Source: Yoonia sp. F2084L
Lineage (GTDB): Bacteria > Pseudomonadota > Alphaproteobacteria > Rhodobacterales > Rhodobacteraceae
NCBI RefSeq assembly: GCF_023015625.1
Contig: NZ_JALKAH010000001.1
Location: 1 to 64,000 of the forward strand
Direction: 5' to 3'
DNA length: 64,000 nt
Shown: positions 27,274-37,191 of the stretch, in pieces
Layout: each line of letters opens with the position of its first letter
Position numbering within the stretch: the first letter of the stretch is position 1
Position numbers and translations under genes: made by a program
Notes under the pieces: generated by a model
Database searches by the model: none
What the model was told of the DNA's origin: nothing
What the model saw: the letters and a program-made list of their open reading frames with translations, nothing else

Positions 27274-27408
27274 CGCTGACCCACTTACAGTTGATGACAG
27301 AGGGATCAAAAGGCATTTTGCCCCCGATTTTTCTATGTTAGACCACAAGCTAACCGCCGGGGCACCGTCCCAAAGGGCGAGCAGTCAAGTGTGAATGAGG
27401 ACGCATTA

Positions 27409-28257
27409 ATGTCAGTCAGAAAGGGCAGCAACGGCCGTTGGATGTTTCGGGTCGGCGCAGTTGTCAGCTTTGCACTTTTGGCGGCCTGCGCCGATGATCG
27501 TGGTGGCGAGCCGCTGGATGATCTGAGCGCCCAGCAGATTTTTGAGCGCGGTGAGCGGCAGATTGAACGGGGTCGTCCCGATGATGCCGCGTTCACCTTT
27601 GGCGAGATTGAGCGACTCTATCCCTATTCAGAATTCGCGCAGCGCGCATTGATCATGCAGGCCTTCGCGTACCACCGTGATGAGGATTATCCCAACAGCC
27701 GTGCTTCTGCGCAGCGCTATCTTGATTTTTATCCGGCAGAAGAAGATGCGTCTTATGCGGCCTATCTTCTGGCGCTGTCTTATTATGATCAGATTGACGA
27801 AGTCGGTCGCGATCAGGGCCTGACGTTCCAAGCCTTGCAATCGCTGCGCCGGGTGATTGAGCAATATCCAGACAGTGAATATGCCCGCACCTCCGTGCTG
27901 AAGTTTGATCTCGCGTTTGATCATTTGGCAGCTAAAGAAATGGAAATCGGGCGGTTTTATCTGAAGCGCGGTAATTATGTGGCCGCGTCGAACAGGTTCC
28001 GTACTGTCGTTGAAGACTTTCAAACCACCACCCACACCGCCGAGGCTTTGCACCGTCTGGTGGAGAGTTACCTTTCGCTTGGACTTGTGGAAGAGGCGCA
28101 GACGGCCGGCGCGATCCTGGGTTATAACTATCAATCCAGTGAATGGTATGAAGCCAGCTTTGCCTTGCTGACAGGGCAGGGGTTGTCTGCCGATGCCGCT
28201 GGCGACAACTGGCTCGCCTCGATTTACAGGCAGGTGCTGCGCGGTGAGTGGCTATAA
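27409..28257 (+). CDS. bamD: Outer membrane assembly lipoprotein BamD
   Basis: The 282-residue lipoprotein has a signal peptide ending in the lipobox LAAC (lipidated Cys27) and TPR repeats from about residue 45 (ERGERQIERGRPDDAAFTF and following). BamD is the essential partner of BamA in beta-barrel insertion, located on the periplasmic face of the outer membrane. I chose ATG 27409 with GAGGA upstream; GTG 27391 is in frame. It lies between lpxC and recN, a common alphaproteobacterial order. Confidence 0.92.
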   Translation: MSVRKGSNGRWMFRVGAVVSFALLAACADDRGGEPLDDLSAQQIFERGERQIERGRPDDAAFTFGEIERLYPYSEFAQRALIMQAFAYHRDEDYPNSRASAQRYLDFYPAEEDASYAAYLLALSYYDQIDEVGRDQGLTFQALQSLRRVIEQYPDSEYARTSVLKFDLAFDHLAAKEMEIGRFYLKRGNYVAASNRFRTVVEDFQTTTHTAEALHRLVESYLSLGLVEEAQTAGAILGYNYQSSEWYEASFALLTGQGLSADAAGDNWLASIYRQVLRGEWL

Positions 28258-28293
28258 ATATCGCGGGGGCAGCCCCGCCCTTTGGGCTCTGAC

Positions 28294-29946
28294 ATGCTGC
28301 GTGGCTTAGATATCAGGGATATGCTGATTATTGATCGGCTGGAACTTGCGTTTCAGCCGGGTTTGAACGTGTTGACCGGTGAAACAGGTGCGGGCAAGTC
28401 GATCTTGCTTGATGCTTTGGGGTTCGTCCTTGGATGGCGTGGTCGCGCCGAGTTGGTCCGGCAAGGGGCCGAACAAGGCGAGGTCACAGCATGGTTTGAT
28501 CTGCCTTCCGGACACCCGGCTTTTGCCGTTTTGGACGAAGCGGGGATCAGGGCCGATGATGAGTTGATCCTGCGCCGCATCAACACCCGCGATGGCCGTA
28601 AAACCGCGTGGATCAATGACCGGCGCGTCAGCGGTGAAGTGCTGCGCAACCTATCCGAGACGCTTGTTGAGTTGCACGGCCAACATGATGATCGCGGGTT
28701 GCTGAACCCACGTGGGCATCGGCAGATGCTGGATAGCTATGCCGGGCTGGACGGTTTGCTGGACAAGACGCGCGCCAGTTGGCGGACGCTCTGTGATGCG
28801 CAGCGCGCGCTGGCCGCCGCTGAAGCTAAGATCGCCGAAGCGCGCGCCGAAGAAGATTTCCTGCGCCACGCCGTCGCTGAACTCGATACGCTAGCACCTG
28901 AGGCAGGGGAAGAAGCCACGCTTGATACGCAGCGCCGACTGATGCAGGCGGCCGAGAAGATCCGCGCGGATATTAGCAAAGCGGCGGATGCTTTGGGGCT
29001 GCAAGGGGCTGAAGGTATGGTGGGTGATGCGTCGCGCTGGCTGCAAGGTGTGGCTGGTGATGCAGAAGGCCGTCTAGATGCGCCGTTAGAAGCGCTGGAG
29101 CGTGTGTTGCTGGGGTTGGATGACGCGCAGCGCGGCGTTGCAGATTGCCTTGATGCGCTGTCGTTCAACACGTCCGAGCTGGAAGACGTTGAAGAACGCC
29201 TGTTTGCCATTCGCGGGCTCGCCCGTAAGCACAATGTGCTGCCAGATGAGCTCCGCAGTTTCGCGGATGATCTGCGCAACCGTTTGGCCGTTTTGGACGA
29301 TGGCGCGCGTGATTTGGCGGAACTCAGCGCTGCCGTACAGGCGGCTCATGCGAATTATGATGGTGCAGCTTTGGCTCTGCGTCGTAAACGCCAAAAGGCC
29401 GCCGTAAACTTGGACGCCGCGATGGCCAAGGAACTTGCCCCATTAAAGATGGAACGCGCAGTTTTTGCCACAACACTGGCCGACGCTGAGCAGGCTGGAC
29501 CAGAGGGCAACGATGCAGTCGCCTTCACTGTTGCAACAAACCCCGGTGCGCCTGCGGGTCCGCTGAACAAAATTGCATCTGGCGGTGAGCTCAGCCGGTT
29601 CCTTTTGGCATTGAAGGTCTGCCTGACCCAAGCCTCTGACGGGTTGACGATGATCTTTGATGAAATCGACCGTGGTGTCGGAGGTGCGACCGCTGATGCC
29701 GTGGGGCGACGTCTGGCCGAGTTGGCGGCAGATGGTCAAGTGTTGGTCGTAACGCACTCACCTCAGGTGGCTGCGTTGGGCGGACATCACTGGCGGGTTG
29801 AGAAGCAGCAAACGCGTGATGAAACCCGCTCCACCGTTGTCGCACTGGATGAGGGCGCGCGCGTGGATGAGATCGCCAGAATGCTATCCGGCGATACAGT
29901 GACGGATGCTGCAAGGGACGCTGCGCGGGCATTGATCAAGGCCTGA
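28294..29946 (+). CDS. recN: DNA repair protein RecN
   Basis: This SMC-like ATPase (550 residues) acts in double-strand break repair. The Walker A motif GETGAGKS lies near residue 35. A long coiled-coil region with Ala/Glu-rich heptads fills the middle. The ABC signature KIASGGELSRFLLALK and the Walker B motif TMIFDEIDRGVGG are near the C-terminus. The start chosen is ATG 28294 (MLRGLDIRDM); the frame extends 12 bases further to a TTG. A strong inverted repeat follows its stop. Confidence 0.95.
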   Translation: MLRGLDIRDMLIIDRLELAFQPGLNVLTGETGAGKSILLDALGFVLGWRGRAELVRQGAEQGEVTAWFDLPSGHPAFAVLDEAGIRADDELILRRINTRDGRKTAWINDRRVSGEVLRNLSETLVELHGQHDDRGLLNPRGHRQMLDSYAGLDGLLDKTRASWRTLCDAQRALAAAEAKIAEARAEEDFLRHAVAELDTLAPEAGEEATLDTQRRLMQAAEKIRADISKAADALGLQGAEGMVGDASRWLQGVAGDAEGRLDAPLEALERVLLGLDDAQRGVADCLDALSFNTSELEDVEERLFAIRGLARKHNVLPDELRSFADDLRNRLAVLDDGARDLAELSAAVQAAHANYDGAALALRRKRQKAAVNLDAAMAKELAPLKMERAVFATTLADAEQAGPEGNDAVAFTVATNPGAPAGPLNKIASGGELSRFLLALKVCLTQASDGLTMIFDEIDRGVGGATADAVGRRLAELAADGQVLVVTHSPQVAALGGHHWRVEKQQTRDETRSTVVALDEGARVDEIARMLSGDTVTDAARDAARALIKA

Positions 29947-29954
29947 AATGAAGC

Positions 29955-29978
29955 GGGCGTCGCACGAATGCGACGCCC
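29955..29978 (+). terminator. Terminator-like stem-loop after recN
   Basis: GGGCGTCGCA (29955-29964) and TGCGACGCCC (29969-29978) form a perfect 10-bp stem with a CGAA tetraloop nine bases after the recN stop. No T-run follows. Confidence 0.65.
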
Positions 29979-30344
29979 TGAACATATACCTGTTACCCAG
30001 CCCACTCATACTTGTATATCTCGGCCACTCACCTCCGCGACATACAATGTTCATTTCCAGAAGAACTCAAAAGAGCCTTCAGTAACCATCAGTACTATCT
30101 AGCAAAATTGCTGGTCAGTACTTTTCTACTCACCAATTACACGAGCAATACACGCTCCATAGAAGCTAGGTAACAGAATCGGACAGAGGCCAGCAACCTG
30201 TACCAAAGTATGTCACTATTGCTGACCTAACTATCCTGAGTTGTTCGCGATCGGGTGAAGTTGCTTGGGATTTGCTGGGACAGACATGCAGATTCGTCCC
30301 GGAATCACCACTAATCAAGGCTATGCTGCTTTGTGGGCTGAATT
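29979..30344. other. Gene-free spacer between the recN terminator and the surface locus
   Basis: About 365 bases without a credible open frame. The stretch is richer in A and T than the dcw genes and shows no clear repeat, tRNA or promoter. It marks the boundary between the conserved core region and the accessory polysaccharide locus. Confidence 0.5.
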
Positions 30345-30536
30345 TTAGTCGTCGGGGTCAAAATGTGGAATTTCAAGCAGTGCTTGTCGAATTGCACGCT
30401 TAGGTGGTTCTGGCGACCTTACGTCAGGCTGCCTTTTGGCCCGTCCTATTTGCCTCAAAGTTAATGTCAGTTTTGTAACGATGGACGGCCATGGCGCTGG
30501 TAGTGACACTGATTGGTTGCCATTGGGGTCGTGCAA
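30345..30536 (-). CDS. Hypothetical small basic protein (doubtful)
   Basis: A 63-residue frame whose C-terminal half (PDVRSPEPPKRAIRQALLEI) has protein-like composition. I do not recognise a family. No clear ribosome-binding site is visible, and a plus-strand frame (30436-30732) overlaps it. It may be a remnant or no gene at all. Confidence 0.3.
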   Translation of the reverse strand: MHDPNGNQSVSLPAPWPSIVTKLTLTLRQIGRAKRQPDVRSPEPPKRAIRQALLEIPHFDPDD

Positions 30537-30675
30537 AGCAGCGACAACCAGTTATCAGCGTGAAATCTTGGGTATCCTGAGTCATTTCTGGCCTGTCTTT
30601 GCAGACGCAGTGTGCGTCATGGTAAAACAAGCCGCGCTATTCAATGGGTTCTCAGTTGAGCAATCAAAGCGCGCC

Positions 30676-30876
30676 TTAGCTTTGCTGGGTTACTGTCGTT
30701 TTGTTTTCGATGTCCTGGCGCGGTGCAAATGACCACCAAAGGCTTGCGCCCATACCAACAACGCCAGCAAGCACATAGGCAACAAAAGCCGCAAAGAAGC
30801 CCGAACCAGACATTAGCATGGCGGCTGCAGCAATAATGCCTGACACGAAACCGAAGGCTATATATACGATAAACAT
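30676..30876 (-). CDS. Hypothetical small membrane protein
   Basis: A 66-residue protein with two hydrophobic segments (about 2-24 and 28-48, Gly/Ala-rich) and a polar tail. ATG 30876 has a perfect AAGGAG site seven bases upstream, which supports real translation. The function and family are unknown. It lies downstream of the rhomboid-barrel operon, separated by 147 bases. Confidence 0.55.
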   Translation of the reverse strand: MFIVYIAFGFVSGIIAAAAMLMSGSGFFAAFVAYVLAGVVGMGASLWWSFAPRQDIENKTTVTQQS

Positions 30877-31023
30877 CAACTACTCCTTCATGCTTGGGAC
30901 TGACACGAAGCGAACAATTTGTGCGCTACGCCTGAACATGCCCAAAGATAGTGTCGAATTTTTGTTCAGAACCTGTCCAGAATGCACGCTTGGCGTTAAC
31001 ATAGAATTAACGCTGCAACTTTA

Positions 31024-31656
31024 TTAACGCTGCAACTTTGGACGGACCCGAATTCCTCCACATATCCACCCGACCATATAGCCGCCTAAGTGTGTTTGCC
31101 AAGCGAGCGCTCCGTCGTACCACACGTAAAGAGCGACATTTAGCCCAATTAGAAGGCCAATAATGGCTATAATCGGCAGATTGTCGCGTATTTTGCCACT
31201 TCTTTCCCGCCATTGCCACCGCAGCCAAACCCCGGCCAAGCCAAAAATAGCACCCGAAGCGCCGACCATTGGTGTATTTTCAGCACTTAATGCGGCATAG
31301 CAAATTGCGCCGCCTAAGGATGTGAGGATGAAAATGACGACAAAGCCCCGTTGTCCGGTGCGATGACAGATCACAGGTCCAAATGACCACAGTGACACAG
31401 CGTTCCCAAGCAGGTGACCGACCCCGCCGTGCAAAAACGTATAGGTGATGAACATGGTGACAGGCTGGCCGCGGAAATGCGGTTGCCATTCACCCAGCAG
31501 ACCCGGCCAGAAAGCACCAAATTGAAATGCCACCAGCCGCCAGATGGGTGATCCGAACACGCCATGGTCCGCAGCAAGCAAAACGCCTTCAATCCCAATA
31601 ATAATAACAAGGATCGTAGATATAACGCCCGGCAGGGCAGGTCTAACCGACCGCAT
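31024..31656 (-). CDS. Rhomboid-family intramembrane serine protease
   Basis: A 210-residue protein with six predicted membrane helices. The catalytic Ser134 lies in GASGAIFG and His189 in QTHLGG. The HLLGN motif (81-85) provides the oxyanion-hole Asn. Rhomboids cleave transmembrane segments. It begins six bases after the beta-barrel stop, so it is part of the polysaccharide export operon. That position suggests a role in envelope protein processing, perhaps of sorted surface proteins (inference); no GlyGly-CTERM substrate is visible nearby. Confidence 0.88.
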   Translation of the reverse strand: MRSVRPALPGVISTILVIIIGIEGVLLAADHGVFGSPIWRLVAFQFGAFWPGLLGEWQPHFRGQPVTMFITYTFLHGGVGHLLGNAVSLWSFGPVICHRTGQRGFVVIFILTSLGGAICYAALSAENTPMVGASGAIFGLAGVWLRWQWRERSGKIRDNLPIIAIIGLLIGLNVALYVWYDGALAWQTHLGGYMVGWICGGIRVRPKLQR

Positions 31657-31662
31657 TCCGCC

Positions 31663-32895
31663 CTAGGGTCGCCAAGAGATCGGGCGATCAAGTGCCAAGA
31701 ATACTGTATTACTGCTGGTACGGGTCCCGTCATCATCGCGCACATTCACACGACCACCGATGCTGAGATCCCAGACTTCTGTCAGGCTGATCCCGTAGCT
31801 GGCCGATAGACTACCCGTTGCAAGCACATCACTGCCGTCTGGATTGCTGGCCTGTCCAAAGTCAAACCCAAACCGGATATTGCGGACAGGGCTCAGATTT
31901 CGCCGATAGCCGGCTGTAATTGTCGTTGTGGCTCGATCCGCGCCTGCGCTAAGACTGCGGATTGCGCTGAAATCAACTTGGCCTGCTGGTCGGGGCAAAC
32001 TATAAGCGATTTGCCCCGTCATCCGGGCATCTCCGTCTTCGTCCTCAACCACGCCAATCGTGCCGTTCAAGGTACGTCCGGTTAGTTCAAACCGGCGATC
32101 AATGGCCGCTGCCCAGAAGACATCACCCTCGATGTCGCGGGTGGCGCTGACACGGGTGGTCAAATCGCCCAAGGGACGATTAAATGTCAGGGCAGTGCTG
32201 AGTGTCGTAAAATCCTCTGGTCCGCTGCCGACTTCGTCGGTCTGGGTGTAGCTTAGATCAAGGTTGCCTGTGGTCACTTCATTAAAATTCAGGCGCAAGC
32301 CTGCACTGACGCGGCCTGTGTCTTCATCAACAAGCGTCGCATTGGCGTCCTCGTAACGCAAAGCGCGCTGGCTCAGGCTGATGCGATACCCCAGCGGCGC
32401 CGTTTCACCCCATCGCAGCGTTGCGCTGATCGTGCCATCGTTGCGAATACCGCTGCCGGTCAGATCTTCGAAGTCGTCCGGCAGAACCAATTCGCCACCA
32501 GCGTCGATAAAGTCCGAGGCGTCACGCAGGAAAGAGATATCAGCACGGGTGATACGCGCAGACACATCCAACACTGCATCCGCGCTATTGCGGCGATAGG
32601 TCAGACTGACCGTGCTGTCGTCGTTGCTGAAGTCACCGTCCGAAAGCCGGACGCCTGTGTCCAAACCATAAGCGAGGCGGTCGGTGCGTGTCTCGGTGAC
32701 AGCACCGAAGCTTAGGCTGGTGACGCTGTCAAACCCATCTTCGGTTTGTGTCGTTGCAAGATCACGATCCGTCGTGGCCTCAAGTAACTGGCTGAAGTCG
32801 AGTGTGAAGAACACGCCACCAGGTTCGGCCTCTTGCGCAGTAGCGGCGATAGGGCAAAGCGAAGCGACCGCCATCAGGCTGCGTAGATATTTCAT
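31663..32895 (-). CDS. Outer-membrane beta-barrel of the exosortase/EPS system
   Basis: A 410-residue protein with a signal peptide (cleavage near TAQEA) and alternating amphipathic strands throughout, typical of an outer-membrane barrel. It resembles the PEP-CTERM-system-associated beta-barrel family (TIGR03016-like, by memory). It probably forms or supports the polysaccharide exit path together with the adjacent export protein. The gene lies 27 bases after the export gene and six before the rhomboid gene. Confidence 0.7.
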   Translation of the reverse strand: MKYLRSLMAVASLCPIAATAQEAEPGGVFFTLDFSQLLEATTDRDLATTQTEDGFDSVTSLSFGAVTETRTDRLAYGLDTGVRLSDGDFSNDDSTVSLTYRRNSADAVLDVSARITRADISFLRDASDFIDAGGELVLPDDFEDLTGSGIRNDGTISATLRWGETAPLGYRISLSQRALRYEDANATLVDEDTGRVSAGLRLNFNEVTTGNLDLSYTQTDEVGSGPEDFTTLSTALTFNRPLGDLTTRVSATRDIEGDVFWAAAIDRRFELTGRTLNGTIGVVEDEDGDARMTGQIAYSLPRPAGQVDFSAIRSLSAGADRATTTITAGYRRNLSPVRNIRFGFDFGQASNPDGSDVLATGSLSASYGISLTEVWDLSIGGRVNVRDDDGTRTSSNTVFLALDRPISWRP

Positions 32896-32922
32896 GCCCT
32901 GGCCCCCCAGCGGTTCCTGATC

Positions 32923-33501
32923 TTATTCAAAAAGCTTGCGTTGCGGGATGATGATCACATCCCCTTCGCGCATGCGCACAGCACCGTTGCGGCTGCTGCC
33001 ATCGAGGATTTTGTTATAGTCGATCGTATAGATCTCTGATCCGCGGCGCAGTTGGATGCGCTTGATTGCAGCGAAGTTCGTGAAACCGCCGAATTCAGCA
33101 AAGGCCTGCAACAGGGTGCTGCCGGGCTCAAGCTCGATCCGGCCCACGGTTGTTGCCTCACCGACCACAAAGATATTGGTCACAGGGTCGTCTTCCTCGG
33201 GTGCCAATGCCTCAAGCCCAACAAAGACACTGGGGCGACTGACGAAACTGTCTTCAAGCCTGCCCGCGAGGTTTGCCTGAATTTGTGCAAGCGTAAGCCC
33301 GCCGGCCCGTAACGCACCCGCACCTGGCACGGATATGCTGCCATCAGGCGAAACAAGAACGGATCGGTTCAGGCTGGCATCTTCGATAACCTCGATGCGC
33401 AGGGTATCACCGGGTTGCACCCGGTACTCTTGCGCGATGGTTGCCGTTGAAAACAGCATGATAGTCAGAACGGAACCAAGAAAAGTGACAAAGCGGATCA
33501 T
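32923..33501 (-). CDS. Polysaccharide export protein (Wza-like, short)
   Basis: A 192-residue protein with a signal peptide (about 1-23) and a polysaccharide-export domain starting YRVQPGDTLRIEV, followed by an SLBB-like region (NIFVVGEATTVGRIEL). It lacks the lipobox cysteine and the C-terminal helix of full Wza, so on its own it may not cross the outer membrane. The neighbouring barrel could supply that part. This matches the short export proteins of PEP-CTERM-type loci. Confidence 0.85.
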   Translation of the reverse strand: MIRFVTFLGSVLTIMLFSTATIAQEYRVQPGDTLRIEVIEDASLNRSVLVSPDGSISVPGAGALRAGGLTLAQIQANLAGRLEDSFVSRPSVFVGLEALAPEEDDPVTNIFVVGEATTVGRIELEPGSTLLQAFAEFGGFTNFAAIKRIQLRRGSEIYTIDYNKILDGSSRNGAVRMREGDVIIIPQRKLFE

Positions 33502-33634
33502 AGAACGGCCTCTTTAAACGACACATTGATAATGCGGACAGAAGGGGCCCGCTTTCTTACGATCTTAACGTCATACCCCAGTCGTCCCAACGCAAAACCA
33601 GCCTTCGCGCGGTTCATAACCGCGAAATGGTGCT

Positions 33635-36061
33635 TTATTGACTCAGTTCTTGCAGCTTTGCGCGGGCAAGATCGAACTGGGGCAGGGTACTTTCACCTGC
33701 AAGCTCTAACGCGCGGTTCAGTTGTGCCCGCGCTTTTTCAGCTTCGCCAAGGGCGGCGTAGGTCATACCAAGGTGGTATTGCACCAATGGATCATCGGGC
33801 AAACCGGCAGCTGCCGGTTCCAGATAGGTCCGCGCTTCTTGATAGTTTTGCTGCCGATATGCGATCCAGCCATAGGTGTCTTGAAATGGTGGTGCATCCA
33901 ATTCGCGCAGACGTTTGGCGATGGTTGCGGCCCGTGCGATGCTGTCGGCATCTTCCTTATGGGTCGCAATCAAGGACGCGAGGTTGTTGGCAATCATCAC
34001 AGCGTTTGAGTTCGCGGCATACATTTCTTCGTAGATCGCGATGGCACCATCAATATCGCCGCGCTCTTCGCGGTGGCCCGCACTGATCCAGCGCAGGTTC
34101 ATGGCTGCGGGCTGCTGGTCAATCGCCGCTTCAACTATGGCGACCGCCTGTTCGGACTGATCAGTTGAGATCAGCAAATTGTAGAGCCGCAGAACAGGGG
34201 CTTCTGCCTGCGGGAAGGCCGCGATCAGGTCGCGGAATACGGTTTCCGCCGCGTCAAAGTCACCCGAAATTGCAAAAAGACTGGCGTTGAGCATCTGCAA
34301 GGTGCTGTCGGCTGGATAGTCTGTCAAAGCCTGATCAAGATAGCTGCGTGCTGTCTCGATATTGCCGGATTGCAGGTGAATTTGGACCACTTGGGTGATG
34401 GCGTCGATGTCAGCGTTGCCCTCGTCAATCTCGCCTTGAAGAAAGGCAAGGCTGTCCTCGACCCTGTTCTGTCCCAACAACAAAGCGGCTTGAAGTGATG
34501 TCGCGGCCTCTTGTGCGGCGGGCGTGCCGAGGGACCGCAAGGTGTTGGCAATGCCCTGCGCCTCAACCCATGCGCCTTCGCCCAATAGAACACGCGCCAA
34601 AGCTGTCATGACCTCGACGCTGCGGGGATTTGCAGTGCGGGCATCGCTGAGAACGTTGCGGGCCGCTGCCGTCCGCCCGTCACGCAGCAGGAACGTTGCA
34701 TAGCGTATCGTTTCTGCCGGTGCAGATCCCGAGACATCAACCGCCAACGCCAATCGTTCCCCTGCCAGCGCAAGGCTGCCTTCGCGTTCATGCGCGTGTG
34801 CCATCAGCGTCAAAATCTCTGCGTCTCGTGGTTGCTGGCCCAAGGCTCGCCGTAGATCAAGGATCGCGTCAGGGGCCTGATCGGCCTCGATCGACCATGC
34901 CGCGCGCAGTTTGAGGGCTTCAACATTCGACGCATCCAGCGCAAGGATTGTATCGACCTGCGTGCGGGCTGCATCAATGTCACCATATGCGATCAGAAGA
35001 CGGGCAAGTGTATTGCGGATCCGCCATGTCTGTTCGTTTGGTTCTGCCGCACTGAGGATTTGCTGGAACGTTGCAATTGCGGGTTCTTGTTCCCCTTCTT
35101 CAAACCGGATCACGGCGGCCAAGGAACGATAGATATCTGCGTTGGGGGTGCCGTCATTGGCCGTCGCAAGGCGGTCAAGCTCTTGTTTGGCTGCTTGGGA
35201 TCCTTGCGTGGTCTGGATAAGTTGCACGACAGCCAAATGACCTTCGGGTGCTGCAGTCACATCACCAGCGAGTTCGCGCAGATAACGTTCAGCCCCTTCC
35301 AGATCGCCTTGGGTCAGATACCAAGCGATCAGCGATTGTGCCAATTCTTGTTCTTCAGGGAAGAGGGCCACCATGCGGCGCAGTTGTGCACCCACGCCGT
35401 CCATATCCTGCACCTGAACCAGCAGCCGCAGCCGCAACGTTTGGTAAAGATTACTGTCGGGATTGGCCGCTATTGCCTGTTCGATCAGCGGCATCGCATC
35501 AAGCGGGGCATCGCTGCGCAAGATATCATCAATCACGATACGCCGCGCAACATCATCATCCGGATTTGCTTCAAGCAGTTCGCGTGCTTGTGCCGCAGAT
35601 CTTTCCAGCCCAGCCGCGTCCGTTGCCAAAGTGGCGGCGCGATAGTCAAGTGCAGCACCTATTGCTTGCGCCCGTGGGTCATCGGGCAGCAATGCCAAGG
35701 CGGCTTCGCCATGACGGCGCGCTTCGTCCCAGTTGTTAATGTCGACAGCCACCGACGCAAGGATCAACCGGACATCCGCGGTGTCAGGGTATTGTTCAAT
35801 CAGGCGCAGATATTGGCTGTACGCGGCCGGAACATTCCCCTGCTCAAGCCGAATATCCGCAAGGGCGCGGCGGGCCTCTTGATGAAACCCATCATGCTGA
35901 AAAACATTCAGAAATTCGATGGCTGCACGATCCAGATCGCCCGCTTCCATCAGGCTGAGCCCCGATTGATAAAACGCGTCTGCCTTTTCTTCGTCTGTCT
36001 TACAGGCAGCAAGCACCGTTAGACTTACGAAAATCAGGCAAACGCGCAGAAAGCTTTGCAT
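33635..36061 (-). CDS. Large TPR lipoprotein, PrsT-like
   Basis: An 808-residue lipoprotein: signal peptide with lipobox LAAC (Cys20), then roughly 20 TPR-type helical repeats to the end. It matches the TPR lipoprotein family that accompanies exosortase/PEP-CTERM polysaccharide loci (PEP_TPR_lipo type, by memory). It probably organises the periplasmic assembly complex. The final repeats end in LDLARAKLQELSQ-like helices. A 133-base gap separates it from the export gene. Confidence 0.82.
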   Translation of the reverse strand: MQSFLRVCLIFVSLTVLAACKTDEEKADAFYQSGLSLMEAGDLDRAAIEFLNVFQHDGFHQEARRALADIRLEQGNVPAAYSQYLRLIEQYPDTADVRLILASVAVDINNWDEARRHGEAALALLPDDPRAQAIGAALDYRAATLATDAAGLERSAAQARELLEANPDDDVARRIVIDDILRSDAPLDAMPLIEQAIAANPDSNLYQTLRLRLLVQVQDMDGVGAQLRRMVALFPEEQELAQSLIAWYLTQGDLEGAERYLRELAGDVTAAPEGHLAVVQLIQTTQGSQAAKQELDRLATANDGTPNADIYRSLAAVIRFEEGEQEPAIATFQQILSAAEPNEQTWRIRNTLARLLIAYGDIDAARTQVDTILALDASNVEALKLRAAWSIEADQAPDAILDLRRALGQQPRDAEILTLMAHAHEREGSLALAGERLALAVDVSGSAPAETIRYATFLLRDGRTAAARNVLSDARTANPRSVEVMTALARVLLGEGAWVEAQGIANTLRSLGTPAAQEAATSLQAALLLGQNRVEDSLAFLQGEIDEGNADIDAITQVVQIHLQSGNIETARSYLDQALTDYPADSTLQMLNASLFAISGDFDAAETVFRDLIAAFPQAEAPVLRLYNLLISTDQSEQAVAIVEAAIDQQPAAMNLRWISAGHREERGDIDGAIAIYEEMYAANSNAVMIANNLASLIATHKEDADSIARAATIAKRLRELDAPPFQDTYGWIAYRQQNYQEARTYLEPAAAGLPDDPLVQYHLGMTYAALGEAEKARAQLNRALELAGESTLPQFDLARAKLQELSQ

Positions 36062-36099
36062 TATAATACCTTACGTTGACTGCCGGTCTGGATCGAACG

Positions 36100-36777
36100 T
36101 TAGTATCCGGTCCCTTTGACCACAACGCGCACAGTCGCCAACAGCAGTTTGATATCGTGAGCAAACGACATGTTCGCGACATAGTCCGTGTCAAAACGTG
36201 CACGGTCAGCAAATGTGCTTTCGTTACGCTCAGACACCTGCCAGCTGCCAGTGATGCCGGGACGTTGCGTGTAGTACGCACGGCCAGGATACATATCCAT
36301 TTGCTCAGGCAGCATTGGACGTGGACCAACAAGGCTCATGTCGCCGATCAAGACGTTCCACAGTTGCGGCAACTCATCCAGAGAGCTTTTGCGCAATAGG
36401 CAGCCGATCTTGGTGATGCGTGGGTCACGCTTCAATTTCTGTGTCAGCGCCCACTCCGCCGCAGCGTCGGGATTTTGTGCCAGGTAATCGCTGAGAAGCG
36501 CATCTGCATCTGCAACCATCGTGCGCAGCTTCCAGATGCGATACATGCGACCACCACGACCAACGCGGTCCTGACAATAAAATGCGGAACTACCATCACG
36601 TGATACCATAAGCGCCAAAATTGCGATTACGGGAACGACAAAAGGAAGTGCGATCAAAACACAGGCAAGGTCAAAGGCGCGCTTGAGGCCAAACTCATAA
36701 GGACCCACTTGCGGAAGCGTTGGGGTGATAACGCGCGATTTCGCATGTTTAGGAACTTCAGACAAATCTGTAGTCAT
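36100..36777 (-). CDS. Undecaprenyl-phosphate sugar phosphotransferase
   Basis: A 225-residue initiating sugar transferase (WcaJ/ExoY/PssA type). It has one membrane helix (about 32-54), then the catalytic domain with DRVGRGGRMYRIWKLRTM, SLDELPQLWNVLIGDMSLVG and the GPRP motif, and PGITGSWQVSER. It loads the first sugar phosphate on undecaprenyl phosphate. It is the first gene of the minus-strand EPS operon, next to the divergent promoter region. It lacks the long N-terminal CoA-binding part of WbaP/EpsB-type enzymes. Confidence 0.93.
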   Translation of the reverse strand: MTTDLSEVPKHAKSRVITPTLPQVGPYEFGLKRAFDLACVLIALPFVVPVIAILALMVSRDGSSAFYCQDRVGRGGRMYRIWKLRTMVADADALLSDYLAQNPDAAAEWALTQKLKRDPRITKIGCLLRKSSLDELPQLWNVLIGDMSLVGPRPMLPEQMDMYPGRAYYTQRPGITGSWQVSERNESTFADRARFDTDYVANMSFAHDIKLLLATVRVVVKGTGY

Positions 36778-37191
36778 TGGAATTGCTCACTCGTTTCTAA
36801 AGTACACGTGCCCAAAAATTACGACACATTTTTAACATTGTGGGGTCCGTTGAACCCCGGTCGATTAAATGATTCTTCAATAAGGCAGTCATAACAGCCG
36901 CAGCGGCTCTCGTGAACCTATCTTAACGGATAGTTAGCCATAAAAACAGACTTATATTGGTCATAAAAAGCTTTCTGACGTCCGAATAAGAGTTTGATAA
37001 TGCGAGTTATTCCTCATTGTTGCGGCCTCGGAACCAATGTGTCTTCTATCAGTGTTTACCTAAAGTAAGCGATTCCATACCTTTCGGCTCTCACTGGTGT
37101 GAAAACTAGTTATCAGATAGGAATCGGTCTGTGACGAATCGCACCTTTGTCGGCGATCTACGGCCTGACGTAAAAATTTTTTGGGGTTCAG
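36778..37191. promoter_or_regulatory. Divergent promoter region of the two EPS operons
   Basis: This 414-base gap separates the sugar transferase operon (minus) from the ATPase operon (plus). It is AT-rich and holds several small inverted repeats: GGGGT/ACCCC at 36842-36858, AGCCG/CGGCT at 36896-36908 and CTATC/GATAG at 36918-36933. It also has a direct repeat CATAAAAA near 36939 and 36961. Control sites for polysaccharide production most likely lie here. I could not assign a promoter or a regulator. Confidence 0.55.

Noticed and set aside
35060..36022. 320-codon plus-strand frame opposite the TPR lipoprotein gene
   Set aside because: The minus-strand protein has a lipobox and regular TPR repeats; the plus-strand frame is a shadow.
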